A stretch of DNA of 64,000 nt, taken from positions 310,001 to 374,000 of the forward strand of contig NZ_LT907982.1 in the NCBI RefSeq assembly GCF_900230215.1, read 5' to 3'. The stretch comes from Jatrophihabitans sp. GAS493. GTDB taxonomy: Bacteria; Actinomycetota; Actinomycetes; Mycobacteriales; Jatrophihabitantaceae. A program made the position numbers and the translations under genes. Positions 61,968-64,000 of the stretch are shown here, in pieces (the first letter of the stretch is position 1; each line of letters begins with the position of its first letter). The notes beneath the pieces are model-generated. The model made no database searches. It saw only the letters and a program-made list of their open reading frames with translations, and was not told the DNA's origin.

Positions 61968-62318
61968 TCAGCCCGCTTCGATGAAGGCGGCCTGTAGGTA
62001 GTCGTGCACCGCGGCCTCGGTGACCCGGAACGAACGTCCCACTCGTACCGCGGGCAGTTCACCGCCGTGGACCATGCGGTAGACCGTCATCTTGGACACC
62101 CGCATCACGGCGGCGACCTCGGCCACGGTCAGGAACCGCACATCCGAGAGACCGTCACTGATGACTCGAGCCGAGTCTGCCTTGCGCATCTCGGAGGGCG
62201 GCGCGCCGATCTCCTGTTCCGCGCCGGAGGACTTGCGCGTTTTGGGCGCGCCGGAACCGGCCACCTTCCGCGCACCGGCACCGGTGGCAGCCTTGTGAGC
62301 TGGTGGGGTCGTGCTCAT
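61968..62318 (-). CDS. BldC/excisionase-type helix-turn-helix protein
   Basis: A 116-residue DNA-binding protein. About 58 residues of Ala/Gly/Lys-rich linker precede a MerR-like/excisionase HTH: DVRFLTVAEVAAVMRVSKMT, VYRMVHGGELPAVRVGRSFR, VTEAAVHDYLQAAF. The family (Rv0500A-like, related to BldC) binds direct repeats cooperatively. ATG 62318. It lies between proC and bS22 in conserved order. The long N-terminal tail is more extended than in BldC (68 residues in Streptomyces). Confidence 0.88.
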   Translation of the reverse strand: MSTTPPAHKAATGAGARKVAGSGAPKTRKSSGAEQEIGAPPSEMRKADSARVISDGLSDVRFLTVAEVAAVMRVSKMTVYRMVHGGELPAVRVGRSFRVTEAAVHDYLQAAFIEAG

Positions 62319-62466
62319 AGTTCACCTAGACCTTCGGCACGCGTCAGTGCGCTGGCTTCCCCACCAGCGAACGGGACACGCACGTGCTGGGAGAAGATTA
62401 GCGGTACTGGAGTGACTATGCGATACCTGTGAGACACCAGTTTCTCAAAACCGCACAATTCGTCAC

Positions 62467-63291
62467 CTATCCGCGACCTAATTCACGACTGCGCAGGCAG
62501 GCGGCCTCGATCGCCGAAAGCAACGCCGCCCGCACCCCGTGGTTCTCCAGTTCGCGAATTGCGGCGATCGTCGTGCCGCCCGGGCTGGTTACCGCCTCCC
62601 GTAGCTGCACCGGGTGCTCGCCGGAGTCGCGCAGCATCACCGCCGAGCCGATCGCGGTCTGCACGATGAGCTGCGCGGAGAGCGCCCGCGGCAGGCCGAG
62701 CAGAATCCCGGCATCGATCATCGCCTCGACCAGGAAGAAGAAGTAGGCCGGTCCACTGCCGGAGAGGGCGGTGACGGCATCCAGTTGGCTCTCCGGCACG
62801 TGCACGACCTGGCCAACGGCGAGGAGCAACGCCTCAGCGACGGCCAGGTGGTCGGCATCGGCATGCGCGCCCGGGGAGATGGCGGTGATCGCCTCGTCGA
62901 CGAGGGCCGGCGTGTTCGGCATACAGCGCACCACGGCGACCCCGGCGGGGAGCCCGGCCTCGAGCTTGGCCGTGGTGATACCGGCCGCCACCGAGACGAT
63001 GATGTGTCGGGGTTCGGCGTACTGGTGGATATCGGCGAGGAGCGTCTCGATGTCCTGCGGCTTCACCGCCAGCACGATGGTGTCGGCGAAGGCGAACACC
63101 TCCGCGTAGTCGGTTACCTCGATGCCGTACGTGCGGGCCAGGTAGACGGCTCGCTCCGGGTACTTCTCGACGACCTGCAGCCGATCTGGCGTCAGCGTCT
63201 CGCGCAGCAGCCCGGACAGCAGCGCCTCGCCGATCTTCCCGCCCCCGAGGATGGCGACGTTGCCGCGAAGTACCGGTTTGACAGTGGACAT
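62467..63291 (-). CDS. proC: Pyrroline-5-carboxylate reductase
   Basis: A 274-residue NADPH-dependent enzyme making proline from 1-pyrroline-5-carboxylate. The N-terminal nucleotide motif is VAILGGGKIGEALLSGLLRE, then ADTIVLAVKPQDIETLLADI, VAVVRCMPNTPALVDEAITA, and the C-terminal substrate/dimer block TALSGSGPAYFFFLVEAMID, SPGGTTIAAIRELENHGVRA. ATG 63291 gives the canonical MSTVKP start; the frame is open to 63543 but that stretch is not family-like. Confidence 0.95.
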   Translation of the reverse strand: MSTVKPVLRGNVAILGGGKIGEALLSGLLRETLTPDRLQVVEKYPERAVYLARTYGIEVTDYAEVFAFADTIVLAVKPQDIETLLADIHQYAEPRHIIVSVAAGITTAKLEAGLPAGVAVVRCMPNTPALVDEAITAISPGAHADADHLAVAEALLLAVGQVVHVPESQLDAVTALSGSGPAYFFFLVEAMIDAGILLGLPRALSAQLIVQTAIGSAVMLRDSGEHPVQLREAVTSPGGTTIAAIRELENHGVRAALLSAIEAACLRSRELGRG

Positions 63292-64000
63292 GCTGCGACC
63301 TCCGACCGTGGCTGCCGACGGAGCGCGCGACAGCGGAATTGACGTTAGCCTGAGCCTAATCAGCAGCCGCTGCGGCGCCCGGCACTGCGATATATTCGCC
63401 AGTACGGCAGGGCGAGCGGCGAACTGGAGGAGCAAGATTAGGTCGAGCGCACGCGGAGGGCTCAACTCGAGCTGCTCACTCGCCGCATGGCGCACTGCCG
63501 GCACGCGCCAGCCGGTTCGTCGCTTCGAGTTCGACGACGCCACCCATCAGCGACACCTGGCTCGCCCGTCGGCACTGCAGCTGGCCGGTTCACCAGCCCG
63601 ACTTCCGCGGGCCCTGCCCGCACGCTTCGCGGCCGCCGACGCGTCGGCGATTCGCACCGTGAGCCGACCCCGCTCCCCCGCCCGTCCGGGCGGCACGCGC
63701 ACCGCGGCTCCATCGGCGCGCCGACGTCTGCGACGGCAGGCCGACGCCGCCCAGCGCCGACAACTACCCCCCGATGAGCGCGCCTGGTCGATCGCTGGAC
63801 AGGTCCGCCGACAGGGCGCCCGACGCGGCGTCCGGCCACTCCCGCCGCGCGCCCGCACCCGCCGCCCGGCCCGGCGCGCGCAGCCGCCGGTAAGCCGGCC
63901 GGTCGATACGCCGATCCGGGCAGCCATGCGCTTCACCCGACCCCGGTCAGAGATCGAGGTGGGCCTACCCGGGGCGGCCTTACCGGCGCTCCGCCGTCCG
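63292..64000. other. Upstream of proC to window end: no supported gene
   Basis: 709 bp of very GC-rich sequence. One forward frame is open from inside proC to the window edge and includes PVRRFEFDDATHQRHLARPS and an Arg/Pro-rich tail, but it lacks an ATG and a recognisable domain. Several other frames are also open, as expected at this GC content. A partial gene continuing past the edge is possible but unproven. The first 80 bases should contain the proC promoter. Confidence 0.35.

Noticed and set aside
63462-63936. Reverse-strand Arg-rich ORFs upstream of proC
   Set aside because: No recognisable domain; several frames are open at once in this GC-rich stretch, so none can be preferred.
1-64000. 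tRNA, rRNA, riboswitch or insertion sequence
   Set aside because: I looked through the intergenic stretches and saw no cloverleaf, known riboswitch core or transposase gene. A covariance-model scan would be needed to exclude them fully.

Overview
The window is high-GC DNA with dense, translationally coupled genes (many ATGA or GTGA start/stop overlaps). It looks like a chromosome segment of a filamentous or soil actinobacterium. Markers are futalosine-pathway menaquinone genes, a rex-hemA-hemC-hemD operon, a BldN-like sigma factor beside a DUF5667 protein, a short BldC/excisionase-type helix-turn-helix protein and the 32-residue ribosomal protein bS22. The order proC - HTH - bS22 - epimerase - PlsC-like - SerB-like HAD - glutaredoxin-like - hemA resembles the order I know from Mycobacterium tuberculosis. 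I cannot fix the genus; the Frankiales/Jatrophihabitans area is a guess.

Layout: 1-1053 is a truncated mqnE. 1130-14342 is a surface-polysaccharide region: a lipoprotein, a secreted repeat protein, a two-domain glycosyltransferase, a Wzt/Wzm ABC exporter, three methyltransferases, a coiled-coil protein and a double GT2 glycosyltransferase. 14366-17919 holds an Lrp/AsnC regulator and ubiX-like, mqnP and ubiD-like genes of menaquinone synthesis. 17963-20505 holds a small membrane protein and a two-component system, followed by an OafA-type acyltransferase. 22894-31849 is one coupled run: a Ser/Thr-rich membrane-anchored protein, ApbE, a haem-type membrane protein, a NuoF-like protein, a ferredoxin, a GT2-GtrA protein and two GT39 (YkcB-like) proteins. 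31927-38199 carries cytochrome c maturation genes (ccsB, resB, ccdA, a TlpA-like lipoprotein), a phosphatase and NDH-2. 38415-40404 has two copies of an HTH family, the first frameshifted and internally deleted.

40401-52182 is the haem block (hemL and hemB on one side; hemD, hemC, hemA and rex on the other). It is split by an insertion-like segment (44253-47623) holding a diguanylate cyclase, an array of seven identical tiny genes and an MFS transporter. 52288-52305 is a near-perfect Rex operator. 52495-63291 carries a glutaredoxin-like protein, an AMP-forming ligase, the BldN-like sigma factor, the DUF5667 protein, HAD, PlsC, epimerase, bS22, HTH and proC genes. The last 700 bases hold no gene I can support.

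The most striking object is at 45884-46333. Seven copies of a 24-base gene encode the same heptapeptide, MTVVNWS. Each has its own Shine-Dalgarno sequence exactly 8 nt from the start, at a strict 71-base period. The 47-base spacers contain no T on the coding strand. The last copy overlaps by three bases the stop end of a convergent MFS transporter gene. A heptapeptide gene beside an MFS exporter recalls microcin C (mccA/mccC). However, no MccB-like enzyme, P450 or radical SAM enzyme lies close to the array, and the C-terminal residue is Ser rather than Asn. This may be a new kind of minimal peptide (signal or natural product) locus.
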